From: an uncultured Eubacteriales bacterium
GTDB taxonomy: Bacteria; Bacillota; Clostridia; Oscillospirales; Oscillospiraceae
Reading direction: 5' to 3'
Length of the DNA stretch: 29,384 bases
NCBI GenBank assembly: GCA_902492005.1
Contig: CABUJV010000025.1
Span: 1 to 29,384 of the forward strand
A program made the translations under genes and the position numbers. The notes beneath the pieces are model-generated. The model worked only from the letters and a program-made list of their open reading frames with translations, was not told the DNA's origin and ran no database searches. This document shows, piece after piece, positions 1-7,756 of the stretch (positions are counted from its first letter, which is position 1; each line of letters begins with the position of its first letter).

Positions 1-822
1 GGGAACCAGGCGGGGGTGGCGCTGCTCCCGGCGGGGGAGGACTTCCCGGAGCCGGGCTTCATGCAGGCCCTGGCTGCCGAGCTCCGGCACTCGGAGACGG
101 CGTTCGTAAAGCGGCTGGGTCCAGACCGGTTCCGGCTGCGCTACTTCACTCCGGAGGGGGAGGTGGACCTGTGCGGCCACGCCACCATCGCCGCCTTCAC
201 CGTGCTGCGGGAGGCGGACGGCCTGCCGGCCGGAGGCTGTACCGCCCTGACGCAGGCCGGAGCGCTGGCCATTCAGGTGGAGGAGGAGGCCGTGTGGATG
301 GACATGGCTCCGCCCCAGGTGCTGCGGACTCTCACCGGCGGGGAGGCGGCAGCGGTGTACCGGGCCTACGGCCTGGCGGAGGACTGCCGGCCTGTTGACC
401 TGCCGGTGCAGGTGGTCAGCACCGGGCTGGCCGACGTTCTGCTGCCGGTGGACGGAGAAGAGACTCTGGCGGCGGCCGTCCAGGACGAGGCCGAGGTGAA
501 GCGCCTGTCGGAGAAGCTGGACGTGGTGGGGGTCCACATGTTCTGCCGGACGCCGGGGCCCCAGGCGACCGCCCGGTGCCGGAACTTCGCCCCCCGTTAT
601 GCCATCCCGGAGGAGGCGGCCACCGGTACCTCCAACGGGGCGCTGACCTACTATCTGTACCGCCTGGGGCTGGTGGAGGCCGGAGCGGAGAACCGCTTTT
701 TCCAGGGGGAGTCCATGGGGAAACCCTCGGAGATCCGGACCCGGCTGCTGGAGACCCCGTCGGGCCCCAAGGTACTGGTGGGCGGGCAGGCGGTGCTGTC
801 CCTGCGGTGTGAACTGCTGTGA
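1..822 (+). CDS. PhzF family isomerase/epimerase, 5' end outside window
   Basis: The reading frame is open to the first base, and the first codons spell GNQAGVALLP, which matches the GNPAGV motif that normally lies about 15-20 residues into PhzF proteins. The true start is therefore upstream of the window, and the GTG at 16 is internal. Visible family motifs are SETAFV, then the CGHATIA block about 55 residues in, and ATGTSNGAL towards the C-terminus. The 273 visible residues are close to full length. PhzF relatives share the diaminopimelate-epimerase fold and act as isomerases on small metabolites; most, including this one, have no assigned substrate, and no phenazine genes are nearby. The gene ends in a strong terminator facing the convergent transporter genes. 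Confidence 0.9.
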   Translation, partial: GNQAGVALLPAGEDFPEPGFMQALAAELRHSETAFVKRLGPDRFRLRYFTPEGEVDLCGHATIAAFTVLREADGLPAGGCTALTQAGALAIQVEEEAVWMDMAPPQVLRTLTGGEAAAVYRAYGLAEDCRPVDLPVQVVSTGLADVLLPVDGEETLAAAVQDEAEVKRLSEKLDVVGVHMFCRTPGPQATARCRNFAPRYAIPEEAATGTSNGALTYYLYRLGLVEAGAENRFFQGESMGKPSEIRTRLLETPSGPKVLVGGQAVLSLRCELL

Positions 823-847
823 CGACGCAGAGTGAAACATGTAGTCG

Positions 848-886
848 AGCGGTGCGGATACGCTTGCGTATCCGCACCGCTTTTTA
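848..886 (+). terminator. Intrinsic terminator after PhzF gene
   Basis: A perfect 15-bp stem (848-862 with 867-881), loop CTTG, is followed by a T-rich run on the + strand. It sits between two convergent genes and may also stop leftward transcription, although the minus-strand tail has few Ts. Confidence 0.9.
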
Positions 887-919
887 TAAGAAAGAAAAGC
901 ACCGGCAGTGCAGGTGATT

Positions 920-1474
920 TTAGACCAAGGAATAGACCACAAGCCCCGCCGCGCCGCAGCCCGCCATGACCCAGATGGGATTGGGCTTCCACCGGCGCAG
1001 GACGAACAGGGCGGCGGCAAAGAGGGCGGCCGCCACGAAATCCACGCCAGAGAGCAGCGTGCTTCCCACCAGCAGGGCCCGGAGCAGGATGGACAGACCT
1101 GAGGAGGCGATGAGGGCTGTCACGGCGGGCCGCAGGCCCTGGAGCACCCCCTTGACCAGACTCAGATTGCGGTATTTGTAGTAGAACCAGGCCAGGGTCA
1201 GCGCCACGATGCAGGAGGGCAGGATGCAGCCCAGGGTGGCGGTCAGGGCGCCGGGGAGCCCGGCGATCTGAATGCCCACAAAGGTGGCCGAATTCAGGGC
1301 GATGGGGCCGGGAGTCATCTGGGAGATGGTGATGATGTCGGTGAACTGGGGAATGGAGAGCCAGCCGTTTTGCTCCACGACCTGGTGCTGGATGAGGGGC
1401 AGGGCGGCGTAGCCGCCGCCGAAGCTGAACAGACCGATCTGGAAAAAGCTCCAGAACAGGCGGAGCAGAGTCAT
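920..1474 (-). CDS. Chromate-type transporter, half-size CHR domain protein (second gene)
   Basis: Membrane protein of 184 residues with one CHR domain. The N-terminal FSFGGGYAALPL motif and the later SQMTPGPIALNSA motif are typical of the chromate ion transporter (CHR) family, and several hydrophobic helices follow. The ATG at 1474 was chosen because it overlaps the stop of the upstream gene as ATGA and has a GGGGG-type ribosome site just upstream; a longer frame to 1501 would overlap the neighbour by 31 bases. Short CHR proteins usually work as pairs of adjacent half-transporters, which fits the upstream gene. Chromate is the family name only; the physiological anion is unknown. Confidence 0.88.
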   Translation of the reverse strand: MTLLRLFWSFFQIGLFSFGGGYAALPLIQHQVVEQNGWLSIPQFTDIITISQMTPGPIALNSATFVGIQIAGLPGALTATLGCILPSCIVALTLAWFYYKYRNLSLVKGVLQGLRPAVTALIASSGLSILLRALLVGSTLLSGVDFVAAALFAAALFVLRRWKPNPIWVMAGCGAAGLVVYSLV

Positions 1475-2040
1475 GACGCCGCCCCCTTTCTGCGGCTCCA
1501 CAGGGCGTCGGCGGCTCCGATCAGGCCGCAGCAGAGGATGATGAGGACCACGCTGACCTTAGCGAACCAGGCCGCGCAGAACGCCGCCGCCAGAACCGCA
1601 GTGTAGAGCGCGCGCTTTTGCTGCAGGACGCCCCTTCCCATGGTGAGGACCACGTCGCAGATGACGGCAGCCACCCCCGCATTCATGCCCCGCAGGACCA
1701 GGCTGACGATGCGGTTGTCCCGGAAGGCCGCGTAAAACAGGGAGATGACCGACAAAATGATCAGGGGGGGCAGGGCGGTGCCGCATACCGAGACCAGGGC
1801 CCCGGGTACGCCGGCCATCCGATAGCCGACCAGAATGGAGGTATTGACCGCCATGGCCCCCGGCGAGGACTGGGCGATGGACACCAGATCCAACATCTCC
1901 TCTTCGTCGATCCAGCCCAGACGGCGGACAAACCGCTCCTTCATCAGGGGGACGATGACGTAGCCGCCCCCGAAGGTGAAGGCACTGAGCTGAAAGGTGG
2001 ACAAAAACAATCTCCAGAAAGAAAAATTCGTCTGCTTCAA
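1471..2040 (-). CDS. Chromate-type transporter, half-size CHR domain protein (first gene)
   Basis: Membrane protein of 189 residues and partner of the gene at 920-1474. It carries the matching CHR motifs FTFGGGYVIVPL and AQSSPGAMAVN, followed by hydrophobic segments. The start is a TTG at 2040, placed 7-8 bases after an AAAGGAGGG ribosome site; an ATG at 2082 has no good site and lies upstream of the probable transcription start. The gene is divergent from the LysR regulator at 2145, a common arrangement in which the regulator controls the transporter. The two halves are translationally coupled through ATGA. Confidence 0.87.
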   Translation of the reverse strand: MKQTNFSFWRLFLSTFQLSAFTFGGGYVIVPLMKERFVRRLGWIDEEEMLDLVSIAQSSPGAMAVNTSILVGYRMAGVPGALVSVCGTALPPLIILSVISLFYAAFRDNRIVSLVLRGMNAGVAAVICDVVLTMGRGVLQQKRALYTAVLAAAFCAAWFAKVSVVLIILCCGLIGAADALWSRRKGAAS

Positions 2041-2065
2041 GGGGATCCCTCCTTTGGCTGATCTC

Positions 2066-2104
2066 AGTATACCCCTTGCCAAACGATTATGGAAATACTA
2101 TTAT
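2066..2104. promoter_or_regulatory. Divergent promoter region, chromate-type transporter and LysR
   Basis: On the + strand TTGCCA (2076-2081), a 17-base spacer and TATTAT (2099-2104) form a good housekeeping promoter for the LysR gene. On the - strand TATACT (2071-2066) serves the transporter but has only a weak -35 such as TTTCCA, as expected for an activator-dependent promoter. The perfect palindrome TATTATATAATA (2099-2110) overlaps the LysR -10 and could be an autoregulatory site. Confidence 0.65.
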
Positions 2105-2144
2105 ATAATAAAAATCATAGGAAAATTACAATGGAGGGATAAAG

Positions 2145-3053
2145 ATGACCCTGCGGCATATCCAGATTTTCCTGGCCGTCTGCGAATGCGGCTGCAACGT
2201 GACCCGGGCCTCGGAGGCCCTGCACATCGCCCAACCCACCGTGAGCCAGGCCGTAGCCGAGATGGAGGGGTATTACGGGGTCAGGCTCTTTGAGCGGCTG
2301 TCCCGGCGGCTTCACCTGACGGCGGCGGGAGAGCGCTTCCGCTCTTACGCCTCCCACGTTGCCGCCCTCTTTGACGAGATGGAGAAAGGCCTGCGGGACT
2401 GGGACAGCTTCGGAATGCTGCGGGTGGGGGCCAGCATTACCATCGGCTCTCAGCTCCTGCCCGACTTTGTGCGGACGTTTTCCGACCGCTATCCCGACCT
2501 GGATGTGCGGGTGCTGGTGGAGCGCTCCGGCGCTTTGGAGCGGGCTCTGATGGAAAATGAGCTGGACTTTGCCTTCATTGAAGGGGTGGTCCATGAGCCC
2601 TCCCTGGTGTCGGAGGAGCTGATGGAGGATGAGCTGACGGTGGTGGCCCCGCCGGACGGCCCCTTCCGGGCGGAGGAGCGAATCCCGGTGGAGACCTTTC
2701 TGACCCAGCGCATCCTGCTGCGGGAAAAGGGGAGCGGCGCCCGGGAGACCTTCGACAGCATTCTGGAGGCGGCCGGATACTCCGCCGCGCCGGCCTGGGA
2801 GAGCGTGAGCACGGTGGCGCTGGTCAACGCCGTGAACCGTGGCCTGGGCATGGCCGTCCTGCCCCGCCGGATGCTCAAGACCCCGCTGGCCGAGGGGACC
2901 GTGATTCCCGTCCGGGTGGAGGGGCTGGAGTTCCGGCGGAGGTTCCGCATCATCTACCACAAGAACAAATACCTCACCGCCACGGCGGAGGCCTTCCTGG
3001 ACCTGTGCAGGCACTGGGAGCAGGAGACGGAAAAAAGCCGGACTCCGTTGTAA
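2145..3053 (+). CDS. LysR family transcriptional regulator
   Basis: Protein of 302 residues, normal for LysR regulators. The N-terminal winged HTH spans about residues 2-60 (TRASEALHIAQPTVSQAVAEME), followed by a linker helix and a periplasmic-binding-like effector domain to about residue 295. The ATG has a GGAGGG site 7 bases upstream. The gene is divergent from the two-gene chromate-type transporter and is the likely regulator of it. The inducer is unknown. A hairpin terminator begins inside the last codons. Confidence 0.92.
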   Translation: MTLRHIQIFLAVCECGCNVTRASEALHIAQPTVSQAVAEMEGYYGVRLFERLSRRLHLTAAGERFRSYASHVAALFDEMEKGLRDWDSFGMLRVGASITIGSQLLPDFVRTFSDRYPDLDVRVLVERSGALERALMENELDFAFIEGVVHEPSLVSEELMEDELTVVAPPDGPFRAEERIPVETFLTQRILLREKGSGARETFDSILEAAGYSAAPAWESVSTVALVNAVNRGLGMAVLPRRMLKTPLAEGTVIPVRVEGLEFRRRFRIIYHKNKYLTATAEAFLDLCRHWEQETEKSRTPL

Positions 3054-3067
3054 CGGAGCCCGGCTTT
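3034..3067. terminator. Bidirectional terminator between LysR and P-loop genes
   Basis: AAAGCCGG and CTCCGTT pair with AACGGAG and CCGGCTTT across a single A/C mismatch. The stem overlaps the LysR stop codon. On the - strand the stem ends in a run of Ts, so it also serves the convergent gene at 3078. Confidence 0.8.
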
Positions 3068-3077
3068 GCGCGGCGAT

Positions 3078-3494
3078 TTAGAAATACTGCTTCACGCCGT
3101 CGGTAGCCAGAGAGGCGTCGGCGCTGATGGTGACCACGAACTTGATGTTGTTGTCCTCACCGAACTTGGCCAGCCAGTTGAGGAAGTCCTCCACCTGGCG
3201 GTCGCTGGCGTCACTGGGGATGATTTTGGTCAGGCTGTCGATAAAGATGTGGGTGATATCGTAATTTCCCGCGTACAGGCCGCTGATAAAGCCCTTCAGA
3301 AAATCGTAGTTGTGCATGGCGAACTCGCTGGAGTTCACCAGGCGGATCTTATAGTGGATGTCATACGTCATTTTGGGGCCGCGTTCAATGCACACCACAT
3401 TTCCGCTGGCATCCCTGGCAGCCGTATTGATGAGATCGATCATCTGCTTGGTCTTGCCGGTACCCTTGACCCCCATGATCACTCGAAGCATCAT
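3078..3494 (-). CDS. Small stand-alone P-loop ATP-binding protein
   Basis: Protein of 138 residues with a clear Walker A motif, GVKGTGKT (residues 8-15), and a hydrophobic strand ending in aspartate, HIFIDS, as a plausible Walker B about residue 86. Homologues in Clostridia are often labelled as ATP-binding or PilT-like proteins, but no pilus or secretion genes are nearby and the PilT hexamer domains are absent. The ATG at 3494 follows AAGGAG by 6 bases; a second ATG lies immediately after. The gene has its own promoter and shares a terminator with LysR, so it is probably a single-gene unit. Its role is unknown. Confidence 0.8.
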   Translation of the reverse strand: MMLRVIMGVKGTGKTKQMIDLINTAARDASGNVVCIERGPKMTYDIHYKIRLVNSSEFAMHNYDFLKGFISGLYAGNYDITHIFIDSLTKIIPSDASDRQVEDFLNWLAKFGEDNNIKFVVTISADASLATDGVKQYF

Positions 3495-3564
3495 AAATCA
3501 CTCCTTACTTTGTACGCCGGGCTCTCCCGGCCTGTGAAAACCGCGGGGCGATTTCCTTGTCACT

Positions 3565-3593
3565 ATGTTACCATTTCCACAATGGGATTGCAA
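3565..3593 (-). promoter_or_regulatory. Promoter of the P-loop gene
   Basis: On the - strand TTGCAA (3593-3588), a 17-base spacer and TAACAT (3570-3565) precede a leader of about 65 bases that contains a small GCCGGG/CCCGGC hairpin. An imperfect hairpin at 3612-3636, just downstream of pgi, may act as the pgi terminator but has no good T run. Confidence 0.6.
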
Positions 3594-3639
3594 CCGATTT
3601 GCGCAAATTCACGGAAAGTTCATGAGGAACCTTCCGCCG

Positions 3640-4965
3640 TCACAGCCGCTGCTCCAGCTCGGCCCGCAGAGCCTCGTATCCCGGCTTGCCAAGAAGCGCG
3701 AACATGTTCTTCTTGTAGGCCTCCACGCCGGGCTGGTCGAAGGGGTTGACCCCCAGCAGATAGCCGGATATGCCGCAGGCGAACTCGAAGAAGTAGATGA
3801 GCGCGCCGATGCCGGCCTCGTCCCGGCCCCCGGCCTCCAGCACCAGGTTGGGCACGCCGCCGTCCACGTGGGCCAGCAGGGTGCCGCGCATGGCCTGCTC
3901 GGCCACAAAATCCAGGCTCTTGCCCGACAGGAAGTTGAGCCCGTCCACGTTGTCCGGGTCGTGGGGGATGGCGACGCTCCGGCGGCTGCGGGAGAAGCGC
4001 ACCACCGTCTCCAGCAGGATGCGCTGGCCCTGCTGGATATACTGGCCCATGGAGTGCAGGTCGGCGGTGAATTCCACGCTGGCGGGGAAGAGGCCTTTGT
4101 GGTCCTTGCCCTCGCTCTCGCCGTAGAGCTGCTTCCACCACTCGGCAAAGAAGCGGAAGGAGGGCTCGTAGCCCACCAGCAGCTCCACCGCCTTGCCGGC
4201 GTCGTACAGGGCGTTGCGGGCGGCGGCATACTGCCAGGCCAGGTTGTCCCGGCCGGGGATTGCCAGGGCCTCCATCATCTCCCGGGCGCCGGAGAGCAGC
4301 CGGTCCACGTCGATGCCTGCGGCGGCGATGGGCAGCAGGCCCACGGCGGTGAGGACGGAGTAGCGCCCGCCCACCGCGTCGGGCACCACAAATTCCTCGT
4401 AGCCCTCGGCGTCGGCCAGACCCTTCAGGGCTCCCTTCTGGGCGTCGGTGGTGGCGTAGATGCGCCCGCGGGCCCCCGCCTTGCCGTATTTCTCCTCCAG
4501 CAGGGCCTTAAAGATGCGAAAGGCCACGGCGGGCTCGGTGGTGGTGCCCGACTTGGAGATGACGTTCACCGAGAAGTCCTTGCCGTCCAGGTAGTCGATG
4601 ATGCCGGCCAGTCCGTCGGAGGACAGGCCGTTGCCGGCAAAGAAGATCTCCGGCCGGCCCCGGGCCAGACGGCGGTCGGCGGCGCTCATCAGCTCGATGA
4701 CCGCCCGGGCTCCCAGGTAGGACCCGCCGATGCCGATGACCACCAGCACGTCGGAGTCGGAGCGGATTTTCTCCGCCGCCGCCTTTATCCGAACCAGTTC
4801 GGCTGAATCATAGTCTCTGGGGAGCGCGACCCAGCCGGTAAAATCTCCGCCGGGGCCATTGCCCTCCAGCACCTGACGGTGGGCCTGCTCCAGTGCGGGC
4901 AGGCGGCGGTCCAGCCAGTCCAGGGGCAGAAAGCCCTGGGCGTTGGAAAGGTCCAGCTTTAACAT
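3640..4965 (-). CDS. pgi: Glucose-6-phosphate isomerase
   Basis: Cytoplasmic enzyme of glycolysis and gluconeogenesis, interconverting glucose 6-phosphate and fructose 6-phosphate. Both family signatures are visible: VGGRYSVLTAVGLLP in the middle and GVNPFDQPGVEAYKK near the C-terminus, and the sugar-phosphate SIS motif GIGGSYLGARA lies near residue 75. The ATG at 4965 follows an AAGGAGG site by 7 bases and gives 441 residues, typical of the short Firmicutes form; the in-frame extension to 5067 covers the promoter and is rejected. The gene has its own promoter and is separated from the upstream UPF0210 gene by a terminator. Confidence 0.96.
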   Translation of the reverse strand: MLKLDLSNAQGFLPLDWLDRRLPALEQAHRQVLEGNGPGGDFTGWVALPRDYDSAELVRIKAAAEKIRSDSDVLVVIGIGGSYLGARAVIELMSAADRRLARGRPEIFFAGNGLSSDGLAGIIDYLDGKDFSVNVISKSGTTTEPAVAFRIFKALLEEKYGKAGARGRIYATTDAQKGALKGLADAEGYEEFVVPDAVGGRYSVLTAVGLLPIAAAGIDVDRLLSGAREMMEALAIPGRDNLAWQYAAARNALYDAGKAVELLVGYEPSFRFFAEWWKQLYGESEGKDHKGLFPASVEFTADLHSMGQYIQQGQRILLETVVRFSRSRRSVAIPHDPDNVDGLNFLSGKSLDFVAEQAMRGTLLAHVDGGVPNLVLEAGGRDEAGIGALIYFFEFACGISGYLLGVNPFDQPGVEAYKKNMFALLGKPGYEALRAELEQRL

Positions 4966-5001
4966 ATGACGAACCTCCTTGTGTTGCTTGTCCATGCTGC
5001 T

Positions 5002-5039
5002 AGTATATACGATAAGGGACGAATTTCCTAGTGGAAATT
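5002..5039 (-). promoter_or_regulatory. pgi promoter with overlapping palindrome
   Basis: TATACT (5007-5002, - strand) is a good -10 element; the -35 position is poor. A perfect palindrome, AATTTCC-TAGT-GGAAATT (5022-5039), covers the -35 position and is a candidate operator or activator site. Confidence 0.55.
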
Positions 5040-5055
5040 GGTGTGAGGCCCTCGG

Positions 5056-5086
5056 AGAAAAAGGCACCGCCCACCGGCGGCGCCTT
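5056..5086 (-). terminator. Terminator after UPF0210 gene
   Basis: On the - strand AAGGC and CCGCC pair with GGCGG and GCCTT around a GGTG loop with one mismatch, and a TTTTT run follows. It lies within 10 bases of the UPF0210 stop and closes the 7605-to-5095 leftward unit. Confidence 0.82.
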
Positions 5087-5094
5087 GAAAGGCC

Positions 5095-6453
5095 CTAGTT
5101 TTTCAGACTCTGCATGGGGGCCGGGATGCGTCCGCCGCGGCGGATGAACGCCTCGCTGCCGAAGGGGTGGACGGGCATGACCGGGGCCGAGCCCAGCAGT
5201 CCGCCGAACTCCACCGTGTCGCCCACGTGCATGCCGGGGGCGGGGATGATGCGCACGGCGGTGGTCTTAGAGTTGACCATGCCGATGGCGGCCTCGTCGG
5301 CAATGATGGCGGCGATGGTCTCGGCGCTGGTGTCGCCGGGGACGGCGACCATGTCCAGACCCACCGAGCACACGCAGGTCATGGCCTCCAGCTTATCCAG
5401 ATGCAGGGCGCCGGAGGCGGCAGCCGCGATCATGCCCTCGTCCTCGCTCACCGGGATGAAGGCGCCGGACAGGCCGCCCACGTGGGAGGAGGCCATGACG
5501 CCTCCCTTCTTCACCGCGTCGTTCAGGAGGGCCAGCGCGGCGGTGGTGCCGTGGGTGCCGCAGACCTCCAGGCCCATCTCCTCCAGGATGCGGGCCACCG
5601 AGTCGCCCACGGCGGGGGTGGGGGCCAGGGACAGGTCCACGATGCCGAAGGGCACGTCCAGGCGGCGGGAGGCCTCCTGGGCCACAAGCTGCCCCATGCG
5701 GGTGATGCGGAAGGCGGTCTTTTTCACCGTCTCAGCCACCACGTCGAAGGGCTTGCCCTTGACGGCCTGGAGAGCGTGGTACACCACGCCGGGGCCGGAG
5801 ACTCCCACGTTGATGACGCACTCTCCCTCGCCGGCGCCGTGAAAGGCTCCCGCCATAAAGGGGTTGTCCTCCACCGCATTGCAGAACACCACCAGCTTGG
5901 CGCAGCCGAAGCCGCCCCGGTCCCGGGTGCGCTGGGCGGCGGCCTTGACGGTTTCGCCCATCTGCCTCACCGCGTCCATGTTGATGCCCGCCCGGGTGGA
6001 GCCCACGTTCACCGAGGAGCAGACGTACTCGGTGACGGCCAGCGCCTCGGGGATGGCGGCGATGAGCTTCCGGTCGGCGGCGGTGAAGCCCTTCTGCACC
6101 AGGGCGGAGAAGCCGCCGATGAAGTTGACGCCGCAGGCCTTGGCCGCCTCGTCCATGGCCACGGCGAAGGGGACGTAGTCCTCGGTCTGCGAGGAGGCGG
6201 CCACCAGCGCCATGGGGGTGACGGAGATGCGCTTGTTGACGATGGGGATGCCGAACTCCTTCTCGATGGCCTCGCCGGTGACCACCAGCTTTTCCGCCTT
6301 GCGGCAGATTTTTTCATAGATCTTCCGGCAGGCGGCCTTGGGATAGGGGTCGGCGCAGTCCAGCAGGGAGATGCCCATGGTGATGGTGCGGATGTCCAAG
6401 TGCTGCTGGTCGATCATATCGATGGTAGAGAGGATGTCGTTGGTGTTGATCAT
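5095..6453 (-). CDS. UPF0210 / PFL-like protein (DUF711)
   Basis: Cytoplasmic protein of 452 residues, matching the family's usual length almost exactly. It begins MINTNDILSTIDMI and continues through the conserved LDIRTITMGISLLDC segment. Its fold is related to the pyruvate formate-lyase/glycyl radical barrel, but no glycyl-radical loop is seen and the biochemical function is unknown. The gene starts 12 bases after the small ACT-domain gene. This two-gene pair is conserved widely in Firmicutes, which implies that the ACT protein senses a ligand for or regulates the UPF0210 protein. The ATG follows a GGGGG-type ribosome site. Confidence 0.93.
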   Translation of the reverse strand: MINTNDILSTIDMIDQQHLDIRTITMGISLLDCADPYPKAACRKIYEKICRKAEKLVVTGEAIEKEFGIPIVNKRISVTPMALVAASSQTEDYVPFAVAMDEAAKACGVNFIGGFSALVQKGFTAADRKLIAAIPEALAVTEYVCSSVNVGSTRAGINMDAVRQMGETVKAAAQRTRDRGGFGCAKLVVFCNAVEDNPFMAGAFHGAGEGECVINVGVSGPGVVYHALQAVKGKPFDVVAETVKKTAFRITRMGQLVAQEASRRLDVPFGIVDLSLAPTPAVGDSVARILEEMGLEVCGTHGTTAALALLNDAVKKGGVMASSHVGGLSGAFIPVSEDEGMIAAAASGALHLDKLEAMTCVCSVGLDMVAVPGDTSAETIAAIIADEAAIGMVNSKTTAVRIIPAPGMHVGDTVEFGGLLGSAPVMPVHPFGSEAFIRRGGRIPAPMQSLKN

Positions 6454-6465
6454 AACACAGCCCCC

Positions 6466-6735
6466 TTAAATGCGGTGCATGGCGTTGAAGAGATCCTCGC
6501 GCTGGGCATGGATGACCAGGTCCCGCTCTCTGCCCGCGGACTCCAGCGCGGTGACCAGCTCGGCAAAGGGCAGGTCGGTGTGGGCGGCGTCCACCAGCAT
6601 GATCATGGTGAAGTAGTCCTGCAAAATGGTCTGGCTGATGTCCAGCACGTTGACGTTGTGTTCGGCCAGCAGGGCGCATACCGAGGCGATGATGCCCACC
6701 TGGTCCTTGCCGATGACGGTGACGATGGCTCGCAT
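6466..6735 (-). CDS. ACT domain protein, UPF0237 family
   Basis: Protein of 89 residues, the standard size for UPF0237, consisting of a single ACT domain: MRAIVTVIGKDQVGIIASVCALLAEHNVN at the start carries the ligand-binding glycine loop (GKDQVGI) typical of amino-acid-sensing ACT modules such as those of GcvR. The ATG at 6735 was chosen because AAAGGA lies 9 bases upstream and homologues start at this motif; the longer frame to 6765 is rejected. It is the constant partner of the UPF0210 gene immediately downstream. The ligand is unknown. Confidence 0.92.
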   Translation of the reverse strand: MRAIVTVIGKDQVGIIASVCALLAEHNVNVLDISQTILQDYFTMIMLVDAAHTDLPFAELVTALESAGRERDLVIHAQREDLFNAMHRI

Positions 6736-6787
6736 ACGATCAGATCCTTTCGTTTCTTGTGGCACGGGGAGCGGTCTGCGCGCTTCT

Positions 6788-7366
6788 CTATTGCAGCTCG
6801 TCCAGGGTGAGGCTGAACCCGGGCAGGAAGTGCTCCATGAAATAGCCCACTTCGGGCAGCGGGGAGGCCTTCAGGGCCTCCAGGGTCTGCTCCGCCGCCT
6901 GCTTGAACTCGTGGTTGCCCGCCTTGAGCTCCTCCACGCACTTGATGTAGGCCGACAGCTTGTCGGCGGCCTTGACGATGGCGTGGAGCTCGCCGCCGGC
7001 GTCCTCACCCAGCAGCGGGGCATAGGCCTCCTGGAGCTCCGGGGGCAGCAGGGCCAGCAGCCTGCGGGCCGAGACCGCCTCCACCGCCTTGTAGGCGTCC
7101 CGAATCTCTGGGTTGAAGTACTTCACCGGCGTGGGCAGATCGCCGGTGAGGATTTCCGGCGCGTCGTGGTAGAGGGCCAGCACGGCGGCCTGGCCGGGGT
7201 CGATCTCCCCGCCGTAGACCTCCCGGCGGATCACCGCCAGCGCGTGGGCCAGCACCGCCACCATGTGGGAGTGCTCCTGGATGTTCTCGCGGAAGGTGTT
7301 GCGCATCAGGCCCCAGCGGCCGATATAGCGCATCCGGGAGATGAGGGCAAAAAAATGATAGGGCAT
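6788..7366 (-). CDS. HD-domain 5'-deoxynucleotidase, YfbR type
   Basis: Protein of 192 residues with the metal-binding pattern of E. coli YfbR: H32, H67-D68, E71 and D76, and D135 (KAADKLSAY). YfbR-type enzymes remove the 5'-phosphate from deoxyribonucleoside monophosphates in nucleotide salvage. The ATG at 7366 is only two bases after the stop of the HPr-like gene, and its ribosome site lies within that gene's last codons, so the two are translationally coupled. Downstream, 52 bases without a terminator separate it from the ACT gene, making one leftward operon likely. The longer open frame to 7531 is antisense-type noise over the HPr gene. Confidence 0.88.
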   Translation of the reverse strand: MPYHFFALISRMRYIGRWGLMRNTFRENIQEHSHMVAVLAHALAVIRREVYGGEIDPGQAAVLALYHDAPEILTGDLPTPVKYFNPEIRDAYKAVEAVSARRLLALLPPELQEAYAPLLGEDAGGELHAIVKAADKLSAYIKCVEELKAGNHEFKQAAEQTLEALKASPLPEVGYFMEHFLPGFSLTLDELQ

Positions 7367-7368
7367 CC

Positions 7369-7605
7369 CTATTGCTCCACAAACCGGGCGACGGCCCTGC
7401 GGAAGGACTCCCCCTGAACGTCGGTGCCGTGGACCTCCACCCGGATGGGGGCGGACAGGTCGATGGAGAACAGGCCCATGATGGACTTGCCGTCCACCAG
7501 ATAGCGGCCGCAGATCACGTCCACATCGCAATCCAGACGGTTGGCCGCATCGACAAATTCCTTGATATCTGCGACAGAGGTAAGCTGAACGGCAAAGCTG
7601 GTCAT
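7369..7605 (-). CDS. HPr-like protein without the phospho-accepting histidine
   Basis: Protein of 78 residues with an HPr fold signature in the second half, YLVDGKSIMGLFSIDLS, which contains the region of HPr Ser-46. The N-terminal active-site motif GLHARPA is missing: the equivalent stretch reads LTSVADIKEF, with no histidine. It therefore cannot carry out the usual PEP:sugar phosphotransfer. It may act as a regulatory HPr (Crh-like) controlled through the serine site, or may have another role. Start chosen at ATG 7605, 6-7 bases after GGGGAGGAAAA. First gene of the leftward operon with YfbR, UPF0237 and UPF0210. Confidence 0.85.
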   Translation of the reverse strand: MTSFAVQLTSVADIKEFVDAANRLDCDVDVICGRYLVDGKSIMGLFSIDLSAPIRVEVHGTDVQGESFRRAVARFVEQ

Positions 7606-7628
7606 TGTCTTTTCCTCCCCGGGTATGT

Positions 7629-7674
7629 TAGAATGAGTTAGCATCATTCTAGTACAAACCGGGTTGGAATTCAA
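7629..7674 (-). promoter_or_regulatory. Promoter and palindromic site of the HPr-YfbR-UPF0210 operon
   Basis: On the - strand TTGAAT (7674-7669), a 17-base spacer and TAGAAT (7651-7646) form a promoter. A perfect inverted repeat, TAGAATGA (7629-7636) with TCATTCTA (7644-7651), overlaps the -10 and the start site and is a good operator candidate. The following stretch to mtaB (7675-7756) shows only a possible TATAAA for the rightward genes. Confidence 0.6.
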
Positions 7675-7756
7675 CGAAGAACCCCCGCCCCATTATAAAT
7701 TCAGCCATTTTGCCCATAAAGCAAACCGAAATCCATGCCGTTTGTGAGGTATCGCC

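Noticed and set aside
5167..6810. A rightward open frame of about 550 codons
   Set aside because: Antisense shadow of the UPF0210 and ACT-domain genes.
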